Source: JAQVCM01 sp040403095 (GTDB taxonomy: Bacteria; Bacteroidota; Bacteroidia; Flavobacteriales_D; Crocinitomicaceae). Taken from it: DNA of 64,000 bases. Below are positions 1-7,874 of this stretch, piece by piece; within the stretch, counting starts at the first letter, position 1, and each line of letters starts with the position of its first letter. A model generated the notes under the pieces. That model saw nothing but the letters and a program-made list of their open reading frames with translations. It had not been told where the DNA came from and made no database searches. A program made the position numbers and the translations under genes. The DNA is taken from assembly GCA_040403095.1 (NCBI GenBank), contig JBBALI010000002.1, positions 118,096 through 182,095 on the forward strand. The letters run 5' to 3'.

Positions 1-179
1 ATTTGACCTTCAGGTAGACCAACATCTTCGCCACAAGTTTTCAATTGAGCAGTTGGATATTTGGCCATCAAAGCATCCATGAAAGGAGTATTCGCATTGT
101 AAACCGCATCCGATTTAGAATGATCGCCGATTCCCCATCCGTCTAAAATGATTAAGCCAAAGTGATTGGTCATTTCCAT
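1..179 (-). CDS. gpmI: 2,3-bisphosphoglycerate-independent phosphoglycerate mutase, N-terminal part
   Basis: This is the first 59 codons of a gene that runs off the left edge. The start LIILDGWGIGD matches the N-terminus of the cofactor-independent phosphoglycerate mutase, a cytoplasmic glycolytic enzyme of the alkaline-phosphatase superfamily that interconverts 3- and 2-phosphoglycerate. The Asp in LDGWG is a known metal-binding residue of the family. The catalytic Ser and the other metal ligands lie outside the window. Two ATG codons (179 and 173) are both possible starts; the first is used here. The gene begins 22 bases after the stop of the sensor kinase, so the two are probably co-transcribed. 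Confidence 0.88.
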   Translation of the reverse strand, partial: MEMTNHFGLIILDGWGIGDHSKSDAVYNANTPFMDALMAKYPTAQLKTCGEDVGLPEGQ

Positions 180-201
180 AAATATTTTAAATTACTGAAT
201 G

Positions 202-1092
202 TCATAATGTTATTTCAAAAATAGAACCTGTAGGCTTATTTGGATAATAATTCAATTTTCCACCGTTCAATTTGGTAAATTCCGCAGCAATGAACAAACC
301 CAAACCGGTTCCTTTTTGTGAGCGTGTTTCTTCGTTTTCAATGCGAAAAAACTTTTTAAATATGTCTTTTTGTAAATCTACAGGAACGCCGGGACCATTG
401 TCTCTCGTTCCAAATTTTACATGGTTTAAATCTCGTTTTAAGAAAACTGTAAATTGCTGTGAATTGGAAGCATATTTCAAACCATTTTCTATCAAATTTC
501 TCAAGATAGTTTTGATCATGAAAGCATCGGCTTCGATTTTTACTGCGACTTGATTTTCAAATACAATCCAATTTTTTCCGGAAGTAATGTTATAATTGTC
601 AATTAATTGTTGAATTAATTCGTTCAAATCAATCCATTCTTTGTGGAGTTTTAAGGTGCGGTTCTCCAATCTGGTTGCCGTTAAAATCGACTCTACAATT
701 TCTTCCAATCGCTGATTTTCGATGATGGCTTTTTGCAACATTTCTTCCCTTTTTTCAGTTGAGAAGTCTCTTTTAATTAAAGTTTGCAGATATAATTTCG
801 TAGAAGCTAAAGGTGTTTTTAACTCATGTGTAACGGAAAGTAAGAAGTTACTTTGTCGTTCTGAAAGTTGTTGGTCTTTTTTGATGGAAAGTTTTATTCG
901 CCAAAGGCCAAAAAGAAGAATCGAGAAAAAAACAATGCCTTCGCCTACAATCATGATGGCTTTGTTGTTGGCCTTTCCGTTCACAGCCTGCAATTCAGTG
1001 GTGATTTGTATCAAATGAAATCCCCACCAAGCAAACTGCAAAACGACATATATTCCAAGAATATAAAAGAATAATGCCGTCTGTTTTTTCAT
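202..1092 (-). CDS. Membrane sensor histidine kinase
   Basis: A 296-residue sensor kinase. Two hydrophobic segments (about residues 7-27 and 45-65) flank a short, roughly 20-residue outside loop, so there is almost no periplasmic sensor domain. A HisKA domain follows, with H-box SVTHELKTPLAS and phospho-acceptor His89, then a HATPase_c domain with the N-box (NLIENGLKYA), G1 (DNGPGVP) and G2 (GTGLGLFIA). No HAMP domain is evident. No response regulator is adjacent in the window; one may lie elsewhere. It is upstream of gpmI on the same strand with a 22-base gap. Kinase identity is firm; the signal is unknown. Confidence 0.9.
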   Translation of the reverse strand: MKKQTALFFYILGIYVVLQFAWWGFHLIQITTELQAVNGKANNKAIMIVGEGIVFFSILLFGLWRIKLSIKKDQQLSERQSNFLLSVTHELKTPLASTKLYLQTLIKRDFSTEKREEMLQKAIIENQRLEEIVESILTATRLENRTLKLHKEWIDLNELIQQLIDNYNITSGKNWIVFENQVAVKIEADAFMIKTILRNLIENGLKYASNSQQFTVFLKRDLNHVKFGTRDNGPGVPVDLQKDIFKKFFRIENEETRSQKGTGLGLFIAAEFTKLNGGKLNYYPNKPTGSIFEITL

Positions 1093-1115
1093 TTTTTAAT
1101 GCTGATTTTCTAGTT

Positions 1116-1123
1116 CAAAACTA
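1116..1123 (-). promoter_or_regulatory. -7 box of sensor kinase promoter
   Basis: Minus-strand TAGTTTTG matches the Bacteroidota TAnnTTTG box. It lies 23 bases before the kinase ATG. No TTG at the usual -33 distance was found, so support is moderate. Confidence 0.4.
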
Positions 1124-1169
1124 CCAAGCAAAAACCGTGCTAAAATGTGAATTATTTGTTAAAAAAAGA

Positions 1170-1340
1170 CTTGAGAGGAAAGACTCAAGACACAAGACTT
1201 TTAATTTTTGCCAAAATAATACTTCTTTGTTTTAAAAGGAAGACCTAATAGTCGCGATACAACGTATTCAATATCTATTGTTTCCGGTCTAATGTCTCGA
1301 GTCTGATGTCTCGGGTCTAATGTCCTCGGTCTTTTGTCTC
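1170..1340. repeat. Degenerate GTCTAATGTCTC tandem repeat
   Basis: The gap between the kinase and the amidotransferase gene carries imperfect tandem copies of a 10-13 base unit resembling GTCTAATGTCTC (best at 1275-1340), preceded by a related AAGACTCAAGAC-type stretch at 1170-1200. The same unit recurs at 11950-12010. No open frame of note is present. This looks like an intergenic low-complexity repeat that spreads among sites; no function is evident. Confidence 0.6.
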
Positions 1341-3242
1341 CTAATAAGCTCTTTCGTTTTTCCCTTCAACAAAATTGATAAATGCGCGGTTGACTACTTT
1401 ATTTCCACCGGGCGTTGGATAGTTTCCTGTGAAATACCAATCTCCTAAGTGGTCTGGTATTGCAGCATGTAAGTTTTCGATTGTTTGATATACAATTTCG
1501 ACTTTTGCTTGGATATTTGCAGGAGTCAACAATTCAGCGATTTTTGCTGAGATTTCTTCTGCTTTGAAAGGAGCGTAAATTTCTTTTACGTAATTTTTGA
1601 TTTGCTCTTTCGGCAATTTGGCTTGATCCAAACATTTTCTATAAACGTCGTCAATGATGTGTCCTTTTCCTTGTTCTTTCAACAATTGAATGGCAGCTTC
1701 AAACGCAATAAAATCACCCATTTTTGCCATGTCGATTCCGTAGCAATCAGGATAACGAATTTGGGGTGCAGAAGAAACAACCACGATTTTCACTGGTTCA
1801 AGTCGGTCCAAAATGCGCAAAATACTTTGTTTCAAAGTGGTTCCACGAACGATACTGTCGTCAATTACAACCAAATTATCTTTTCCACTAACAACAGAGC
1901 CGTAAGTGATATCGTAAACATGCGCTACTAGGTCGTCACGTGCATCATCTTGTGTGATGAACGTTCTCAATTTCGCATCTTTAATAGCTATTTTTTCAAT
2001 ACGTGCTCTTTGGTAAATGATTTCTTTCAATTGTTCAGGAGAAGGGTTGGCGCCCAAATCCAAAATCGCTTGAAATTTTCTGTCGTTTAGGTAATCTTCT
2101 AATCCTTTAATCATTCCGTAGAATGAAGTTTCAGCAGTATTTGGAATGAATGAAAAAACGGAATTATCTAAATCATAATCAACCGCTTTCAATACTTGAT
2201 CCACGACCAATTTACCTAAATTGATGCGTTCTTTGTAGATGTCAATATCGTTTCCTCTGGAGAAATAGATGCGCTCAAAAGAACAGCTTTTTCTTTCCCT
2301 TGGTTCGTTGATTTTAACTTCGCTTACATTGCCTGATTTTTTGATAATCAATGCGCTACCTGGAGTTAATTCTTGTACTTGGTCGTATTTCAAACGGAAA
2401 GCAGTTTGAATCACTGAACGCTCAGACGCTACAACACAAACTTCTTCATCTTCATACCAAAAAGCTGGTCTGATTCCAGAAGGGTCGCGTAAAACAAAAG
2501 CATCACCATGACCAAATAAACCAGCCATCGCGTATCCACCGTCCCAATCAGAAGAAGCTCTTTTTAGGATTTTTTCGATGTTTAAATTTTTAGCAATGCG
2601 CTCATAAATCTCAGGAATTGAGAAACCTTGTGCGGTCAAAGATTGCAACATTTCGTCGTTTTCTTCATCCAAGAAATGACCGATTTTTTCTAGTACGGTA
2701 ACTGTATCTGATTTTTCTTTTGGATGCTGACCAATTTCCAATAGCACGTCAAAAAGTTCGTCCACATTGGTCAAGTTGAAATTTCCAGCAACAGCTAAGT
2801 TTCTTGTAATCCAATTGTTTTGTCTCAAAAATGGATGACAACTTTCTATGCTATTTCTTCCAAAAGTTCCATATCTTAAATGTCCTAAGAAAAGTTCTCC
2901 AGTAAAACCAGCATTTTTTTTCAGGTATTCAACATCTTTCAATTTGGACGGATCTTCTTCCTCGATTTGTTTGAAGCGACTGTTGATGTGATCGAAAATG
3001 TCTTGAATTGGTTTGCTGTCGATAGAACGGTAGCGAGAAATATAACGCTCGCCAGGTTGCATGTCAAATTTAATATTTGCCACTCCGGCTCCGTCTTGTC
3101 CGCGGTTGATTTGTTTCTCCATCAAAAGATGCAGTTTGCTCAAACCGTAAAAGGCAGTCCCATATTTTTCGAGATAAAATTGAAGGGGTTTTTTCAATCT
3201 TAACAGTGCAATTCCGCACTCATGTTTGATCGGATCACTCAT
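1341..3242 (-). CDS. purF: Amidophosphoribosyltransferase (PurF-type)
   Basis: A 633-residue class II glutamine amidotransferase fused to a phosphoribosyltransferase domain, catalysing the first step of purine synthesis (PRPP plus glutamine to phosphoribosylamine). The N-terminus MSDPIKHECGIALLRL keeps the Cys-Gly-Ile glutaminase motif; this Cys would be the nucleophile after processing. The PRPP loop VVIDDSIVRGTTLK is intact. It is longer than the roughly 500-residue enterobacterial enzyme, as I recall for the Bacteroidota form. A TTG start at 3266 was rejected because that codon lies inside the -7 box; ATG 3242 fits homologues. purQ and purD are 48 kb away, so the pathway genes are scattered. 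Confidence 0.9.
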   Translation of the reverse strand: MSDPIKHECGIALLRLKKPLQFYLEKYGTAFYGLSKLHLLMEKQINRGQDGAGVANIKFDMQPGERYISRYRSIDSKPIQDIFDHINSRFKQIEEEDPSKLKDVEYLKKNAGFTGELFLGHLRYGTFGRNSIESCHPFLRQNNWITRNLAVAGNFNLTNVDELFDVLLEIGQHPKEKSDTVTVLEKIGHFLDEENDEMLQSLTAQGFSIPEIYERIAKNLNIEKILKRASSDWDGGYAMAGLFGHGDAFVLRDPSGIRPAFWYEDEEVCVVASERSVIQTAFRLKYDQVQELTPGSALIIKKSGNVSEVKINEPRERKSCSFERIYFSRGNDIDIYKERINLGKLVVDQVLKAVDYDLDNSVFSFIPNTAETSFYGMIKGLEDYLNDRKFQAILDLGANPSPEQLKEIIYQRARIEKIAIKDAKLRTFITQDDARDDLVAHVYDITYGSVVSGKDNLVVIDDSIVRGTTLKQSILRILDRLEPVKIVVVSSAPQIRYPDCYGIDMAKMGDFIAFEAAIQLLKEQGKGHIIDDVYRKCLDQAKLPKEQIKNYVKEIYAPFKAEEISAKIAELLTPANIQAKVEIVYQTIENLHAAIPDHLGDWYFTGNYPTPGGNKVVNRAFINFVEGKNERAY

Positions 3243-3263
3243 GGCTCTTCCTGAAATTTTTTG

Positions 3264-3294
3264 CAAAGGTACTTATAAAATGCAGGGATTACAA
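3264..3294 (-). promoter_or_regulatory. Promoter of purF
   Basis: On the minus strand TTG (3294-3292), a 20-base spacer and TACCTTTG (3271-3264) fit the Bacteroidota consensus well. Transcription would begin near 3260, giving a leader of about 18 bases before ATG 3242. This placement decides the start codon. Confidence 0.65.
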
Positions 3295-3349
3295 TTTAAG
3301 GAAAGGAATAAAAGAGAAATAAGAAAAATCGATTGTAAACAGTTTAAAT

Positions 3350-4087
3350 TTAAGAAATTACTTCTGCTTCGTTTTTTTCTTCTGCATTTTCAGAAATGTC
3401 TTCAATGACAGGAGTATTTTTCTTTTTCTTGGGAAAATAACTTCTTTGTCTGATTAAAATCAACACTACGCCACAAGTGATTGACCCATCAGCAACGTTC
3501 CAAACTGCTGGAAAAACATCTTTTCCACCCAACCATGGAATCCAAGTAGGCCAAGTGAAATCGAATTGGAACATATCGACTACATTTCCAAGCAAAAAAC
3601 CAGCATGTCGCACTTCTACTTTTCCATAAAAATCACAATTGGCAAAAACACCAGAACCTTCTAATTGATTGAAGGACATGCAAGGTTTGAAAGGGAAGAT
3701 AAAATCATAGAACATCGAATCGATGAGGTTTCCAGTTGCTCCAGCGAAAATAAATCCAATGGCGATTAAAAACTCCATTTTCATGCCTGCTTTGGCTTGT
3801 TTGAACCAGTAATAACCAATTCCACCAATGGCAATAATTCTGAAAATACTTAGGGCCAATTTTCCCCAAATTCCTGATCCAAAAGTGGTGCCGAAAGCCA
3901 TTCCTTGATTTTCAACATATACAATTTTGAACCAATCACCTAATAAACTGATCGGCTGATCCATAGTTGAAACAGAGGTTTTCACCCAAATTTTAATCAA
4001 TTGGTCCAATAATAAAATAAGGGCCACGACAGCCCCTACCATAATTAATTTTTTTCTCACAATGTTATTTTTGAGCGTTTTTGGCAT
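3350..4087 (-). CDS. lspA: Lipoprotein signal peptidase (signal peptidase II)
   Basis: A 245-residue inner-membrane aspartyl peptidase that removes the signal peptide of prolipoproteins. It has hydrophobic segments near residues 13-31, 70-95 and 98-120 and one near the C-terminus. The motifs GATGNLIDS, GNVVDMF and VWNVADGSI carry the conserved Asp residues expected of the family. It is longer than the E. coli enzyme (164 residues) because of an insert between the GNLID and VVDMF motifs and a charged tail (KKKKN to the end), as seen in other Bacteroidota. Its start overlaps the end of the DksA-like gene by 23 bases, suggesting coupled translation; a later Met (ATG 4039) is a less likely start. 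Confidence 0.92.
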   Translation of the reverse strand: MPKTLKNNIVRKKLIMVGAVVALILLLDQLIKIWVKTSVSTMDQPISLLGDWFKIVYVENQGMAFGTTFGSGIWGKLALSIFRIIAIGGIGYYWFKQAKAGMKMEFLIAIGFIFAGATGNLIDSMFYDFIFPFKPCMSFNQLEGSGVFANCDFYGKVEVRHAGFLLGNVVDMFQFDFTWPTWIPWLGGKDVFPAVWNVADGSITCGVVLILIRQRSYFPKKKKNTPVIEDISENAEEKNEAEVIS

Positions 4088-4445
4088 CGATGCTTAAAGT
4101 AGCATGAGGTACCAAACGCAATCTTTCTTTTTGAATCAATTTTCCAGTAACGCGGCAAATTCCGTACGTTTTGTTTTCAATGCGCATCAAAGCACTTTGT
4201 AAATTTTGAATGAATTTTTCTTGACGTGCACTCAATTGTGCAACTTCTTCACGAGAAAGCGTTTCAGAACCATCTTCCATCATGTTGAAAGTACGACCAG
4301 TATCATCAGTTCCGTGATTGTCACTGTTTGAAAGTGAACTTTTCAACATATCATAATCTTCTTGCGCTTCTTTCAACTTTTCGTTGATCAAAATTCTAAA
4401 TTCGTCCAATTCACCGTCAGAATATCTTGTTTTTTCTTGTGACAT
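4065..4445 (-). CDS. TraR/DksA-type protein with degenerate zinc finger
   Basis: A 126-residue acidic, mostly helical protein. The C-terminal segment YGICRVTGKLI..RLRLVPHATLSIDAK aligns with the DksA/TraR C4 zinc-finger region (CxxC and CxxC), but only the first Cys remains; the others are Thr, Ser and Ala. Such Cys-poor members are common in Bacteroidota and may bind RNA polymerase without zinc (inference). The N-terminal helical pair (about residues 10-85) fits the coiled-coil part of DksA. ATG 4445 is chosen; the alternative TTG 4493 is within a -7 box. lspA follows with a 23-base overlap. Confidence 0.82.
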   Translation of the reverse strand: MSQEKTRYSDGELDEFRILINEKLKEAQEDYDMLKSSLSNSDNHGTDDTGRTFNMMEDGSETLSREEVAQLSARQEKFIQNLQSALMRIENKTYGICRVTGKLIQKERLRLVPHATLSIDAKNAQK

Positions 4446-4490
4446 AATTTTCAACTTTTTAGAGACTTTCGTCCCTTCTACTAATGCTGA

Positions 4491-4498
4491 CAAATATA
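4491..4498 (-). promoter_or_regulatory. -7 box before the DksA-like gene
   Basis: Minus-strand TATATTTG matches TAnnTTTG, 45 bases before ATG 4445. No clear -33 TTG is present. Confidence 0.4.
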
Positions 4499-4644
4499 AT
4501 TCAAAATAATTTGGAATAAGAACTAAATTTTACCACTTTATCAACAATTTATATAAATTTAATAATTAGTTTAATCTTTAAAATATTCAATTAAAATAAT
4601 GATAAACAATGTTTTAATTGAAAAAAAATTGTTTTATTTAGCAC

Positions 4645-4652
4645 TACTTTTG
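4645..4652 (+). promoter_or_regulatory. -7 box before the CHU_C protein gene
   Basis: TACTTTTG matches TAnnTTTG within a very AT-rich divergent gap (4446-4718). The leader to ATG 4719 would be about 60 bases. Confidence 0.4.
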
Positions 4653-4718
4653 TTAACTTATTAAAATTGATCTTTTTTCTAGTTAAATTGTACTAGAATA
4701 AATTTTAAATCGCCCAAT

Positions 4719-5090
4719 ATGATATTAAAAAAGTATTTTTCATTTCTCATTTTTTCCTTTCTGTTTTTCAATCTGATGAGTCAAGTTGAAAATACAGAAA
4801 CACTTCAATTGGCTCCAGTTTTTAGTCAGACTGTGACTCCAAATTCTGAAAATCCTTTTTTTACGATTAGAAACTTAAGTTTTTTTCCTGAAAATGAACT
4901 GATTATTTTCAATAGATGGGGAAACGAAGTTTTCAAAGCCACACCATACAAAGGAAATTGGAATTGCACAGTCAAAGGTAAAAGCAAAAATGACCCTGAA
5001 ACTTTGATTGAAAGTGGTACTTACTTTTACATTTTCACGGATAAAATGTCGCAGAATAAATACCAAGGATATTTTAATTTCGTGCGTTAG
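4719..5090 (+). CDS. Stand-alone CHU_C / gliding-motility C-terminal-like exported protein
   Basis: A 123-residue protein with a signal peptide (hydrophobic residues about 5-20). The rest resembles the CHU_C (gliding-motility-associated C-terminal) domain: VTPNSENPFFTIRNL, then IIFNRWGNEVF, then Y.GNWNC and SGTYFYIFTDK. That domain normally ends very large adhesin-like proteins and is the type B sorting signal of T9SS. Here it makes up the whole mature protein. The gene converges with the TonB-domain gene, overlapping it by 4 bases (TTAG shared by both stops). It could be a remnant of a longer cargo gene or a small secreted protein; the intact signal peptide and promoter favour the latter. 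Confidence 0.7.
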   Translation: MILKKYFSFLIFSFLFFNLMSQVENTETLQLAPVFSQTVTPNSENPFFTIRNLSFFPENELIIFNRWGNEVFKATPYKGNWNCTVKGKSKNDPETLIESGTYFYIFTDKMSQNKYQGYFNFVR

Positions 5091-5767
5091 TCAAAATCAA
5101 ATTTGACTGGAAAGACGAAATTTGAGCGCACTGCACGACCGTTGTTCATTGCTGGGTGAAATTTCGGCATTGATTTCACAACCCTTAAGGCTTCTTTGTC
5201 ACATTCAGGACAATTAAATGCACCTTTGACTATTTGAATATTGGATAACATTCCGTCTTTTTCAACAACTATTTGCACATAAGACTTCAAAAAATGTAGT
5301 TCGTCATGTACTTCCGCTGGTCGTTGAATCATTTTTGAAAGATACAAATTCATTTTTTCTGGACCTCCAGGAAACGATGCGGGAACTTCTGGAGTGCCAT
5401 AAATTTTTTCTTCGTCTTGACTATATTCTGGTTCAGGAACAGCGAAATTGAAATCCAAGCCCAATCGTTCTTCAATCAATTTCACTTCCAATTCAATCTC
5501 TTGTAAATCTTTTGGATTATTCTTAGTGGCAATATAGAAATAAGTTTCATAATCGTTGCTACCTTTAAAAATGATAGTGTCATTTTTTTTTAATGTAGAA
5601 ACTTTAATCATACCTTCTTTGTCTGTTCTACCAATGCTTGTTTTACTGCAAATGACATCAACATTTACAATTGGAATTCCTTCACCATCAGTAACTAAAA
5701 AAGTGGTTTGCGCTTTTGAGACACTTGCAAATAAACTCAGGAATAACAGGGCAATTAAATTTTTCAT
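5087..5767 (-). CDS. Exported TonB C-terminal-domain protein
   Basis: A 226-residue protein with a signal peptide ending near VSKAQ. A short beta domain follows (about residues 20-75; TDGEGIPIVNVDV...TDKEGMIKV, like a carboxypeptidase regulatory fold), then a TonB C-terminal-like domain: PASFPGGPEKMNLYLSKMI, YVQIVVEKDGMLSNIQIVKG, ALRVVKSMPKFHPAMNNGR, PVKFDF. There is no TonB transmembrane anchor or proline-rich spacer, so it is not a classical TonB energiser. ATG 5767 starts the signal peptide; the upstream frame is not needed. Function is unknown; periplasmic or outer-membrane location is inferred. Confidence 0.8.
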   Translation of the reverse strand: MKNLIALLFLSLFASVSKAQTTFLVTDGEGIPIVNVDVICSKTSIGRTDKEGMIKVSTLKKNDTIIFKGSNDYETYFYIATKNNPKDLQEIELEVKLIEERLGLDFNFAVPEPEYSQDEEKIYGTPEVPASFPGGPEKMNLYLSKMIQRPAEVHDELHFLKSYVQIVVEKDGMLSNIQIVKGAFNCPECDKEALRVVKSMPKFHPAMNNGRAVRSNFVFPVKFDFD

Positions 5768-5844
5768 ACGCAAGAAACAGAACAACTTTTACGGTTGTAT
5801 TTATTCAAATGTACGATAAAAAAGAGAACTAAAAAATTTAATTT

Positions 5845-7680
5845 TTAATCTTGTTTTACCACTTTGAATGTCGCAAATTCTTCACCTTGTTGCACTTGAA
5901 TTAAATAAATTCCTTGTGAAAAATTTGACAAATCGACGGTTTTAGCATTCGTGCTTTCAAAGATGTTCTTCCCTGTAAAATCAAATAATTCGACCTTAAA
6001 ATCTGCTGATTTTGATTCAATGTGAATGATGTTTTGCGTTGGATTTGGATAGATTTTAAAGTCTTCATTTTCGAATTCTTCCAAGGATAATGAACTGGTA
6101 CAAGGAACGAAATTCACCACATCATCCCACAAATCTGATTGTGCAGTTCTCAATCCGCACTGACTTCCATTTGGTGTAGCTTTAATTTCCAAATAGCAAT
6201 CTGAGGCGGCGTTGTACTGTGGCCAAGCGACCAAATCTGTCCCATTTGGATTTCCTGTTTTTGCAAAATTCACCCAATAATTCAACATATTTACTTGAAC
6301 AGAATCGTCTGCTGGTTTGAATAAAATTCCAGATCCTCCTGTTGCATTTTCCCAATTATTGAACACATAAAAAAGTTCCATTCCGTGATAACTTCCATAA
6401 TTTGCAAGTGCTGCCAACGTATGTTTATGACTGAAAAAATACCTCCAAACAGGCTCGGTTTGATTTTGACTCACACATTGCGCCGTTCTTCTAGCAGTGG
6501 CAGTAAATTGTGAATCTGTCAATATTCCAATGTAAGATTGTTTGGCTTGCGTTGTGTTTGACCCTGGAGGATACAAAGCTGCTGCAGTTGCTTGATTTGC
6601 AGCAGGAATTGAAGCATTGATTAATGCAGTAACCATCGCTGGAAGAACTGTTTGCGGCGCAGACAAACTCATTTCATCGGCATTTGAACCAATAATCAAT
6701 GGAACTTTATTGTAAACACCACTTTGAATTGTTTGTAAAGGATAATTCGAAAAAACCAAATTGTCGATGACAGGTTGCCAAGCCAATTGCACCGCGCCTC
6801 CTGAAAGGGGAGAAGTTTCGTATTTCACCAAACTATCGCTCGGCAATGAACGCATATAAGCAATTTTTTGAACGTCATTACCACTGGTTGTGAAATCTGC
6901 GACATAATTGCTTCCTTTGGTTTTTGAATCGCTGTAAGTGTTCACAACTGGCATCGCACTTTCAATACAAGCACGCTGAAAAAGTCCAGCAGCAAGTGGT
7001 GTTGTCAATAAATTTCCAACGTTTATTCCGCCTGCACTTTCACCAAAAATCATCACTTTAGTTGGGTCACCGCCAAAATTAGCAATGTTATTTTGTACCC
7101 ATTTCAAAGCCAAAATTTGGTCTAAAACGGCGTAATTTCCACCAGTTCCATTGGCATTTTCAGGTTCTAAACCTGGATGCACTAAAAATCCCAAAGGACC
7201 CAATCTGTATTGAATTGTTACAATTACAGCATCGCCGCGTTCTGCCATGTTTTTACCGAAATACATTTGCGTTCCGCCATTTTCTTCACTTGCGCTTCCT
7301 TGCTGATTTCCTCCTCCATGGATAAAAACCAGAACAGGTCGGTTTCCAGCGCCTATTTGTGGTGTCCAGACATTTAGATATAAACAATCTTCATTTCCAA
7401 TTATCGTAGAAGTGGTATCGCCTTGTTGAAAAAGTTTCTGTGGACAAACTGGAGCAAAACTCGTTGTTACCAACGTGCTTGCCCAATTCGCAGGATTTTC
7501 TGGCGCTTTCCAACGCAAATTATTGACAGGAGGTTTGGCAAAAGGAATTCCCAAAAATTGAATTACATTTCCATTTTGTGCACCCTGAATAGAGCCGAAT
7601 TGTGTGGAAACAGTTTGTGCTTGCATTGAACCAATACTTACCAGGATCAAAAAGATTAAAGAAAGGATTCTTGTGGACAT
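5845..7680 (-). CDS. Secreted type-B carboxylesterase with T9SS sorting domain
   Basis: A 611-residue alpha/beta hydrolase. It has a signal peptide (residues 1-22, cut after MQAQ), then a carboxylesterase type B domain (about 25-520) with oxyanion loop FIHGGGNQQGS, nucleophile elbow FGESAGG (Ser215), a probable catalytic acid in SNADEMS and catalytic His in SYHGMELF. The C-terminal 75 residues form a type A T9SS sorting domain (YPNPTQNIIHIES to the end: DLSNFSQGIYLIQV...FKVVKQD), so the enzyme should cross the outer membrane and be released or surface-attached. The ester substrate is unknown. It is probably transcribed alone. Confidence 0.9.
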   Translation of the reverse strand: MSTRILSLIFLILVSIGSMQAQTVSTQFGSIQGAQNGNVIQFLGIPFAKPPVNNLRWKAPENPANWASTLVTTSFAPVCPQKLFQQGDTTSTIIGNEDCLYLNVWTPQIGAGNRPVLVFIHGGGNQQGSASEENGGTQMYFGKNMAERGDAVIVTIQYRLGPLGFLVHPGLEPENANGTGGNYAVLDQILALKWVQNNIANFGGDPTKVMIFGESAGGINVGNLLTTPLAAGLFQRACIESAMPVVNTYSDSKTKGSNYVADFTTSGNDVQKIAYMRSLPSDSLVKYETSPLSGGAVQLAWQPVIDNLVFSNYPLQTIQSGVYNKVPLIIGSNADEMSLSAPQTVLPAMVTALINASIPAANQATAAALYPPGSNTTQAKQSYIGILTDSQFTATARRTAQCVSQNQTEPVWRYFFSHKHTLAALANYGSYHGMELFYVFNNWENATGGSGILFKPADDSVQVNMLNYWVNFAKTGNPNGTDLVAWPQYNAASDCYLEIKATPNGSQCGLRTAQSDLWDDVVNFVPCTSSLSLEEFENEDFKIYPNPTQNIIHIESKSADFKVELFDFTGKNIFESTNAKTVDLSNFSQGIYLIQVQQGEEFATFKVVKQD

Positions 7681-7823
7681 ATTTGCTTATTTATGAGCTA
7701 AATGTAGTAAGAAAAACCAATTGAAACTTGAAAGAAATTTGATTTAACTAGAAAAGGTAGAGAATTTAACGAATTGGGTAATTTTCAACTTAAATTTCTA
7801 CATCTAAATTAATATCAAAGAAA

Positions 7824-7854
7824 AAGGGACAATTACCAACCGTAATCATCCCTT
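7824..7854 (-). terminator. Terminator after DUF2911 gene
   Basis: On the minus strand AAGGGA pairs with TCCCTT, with an inner ATTAC/GTAAT pairing, followed by TTTTTCTTT. It lies 21 bases past the stop of the DUF2911 gene. Confidence 0.6.
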
Positions 7855-7874
7855 AATCAATGTGAAAAGAAATC

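Noticed and set aside
272..553. Open frames opposite the sensor kinase and other large genes
   Set aside because: They have no domain content, lack signals for expression and follow the codon pattern of the opposite strand; shadows of real genes.
3264..3266. TTG 3266 as the start of the amidophosphoribosyltransferase gene
   Set aside because: It lies within the TACCTTTG box of the promoter; ATG 3242 matches the family N-terminus.
4491..4493. TTG 4493 as the start of the DksA-like gene
   Set aside because: It overlaps a TATATTTG box; ATG 4445 gives the expected N-terminus.
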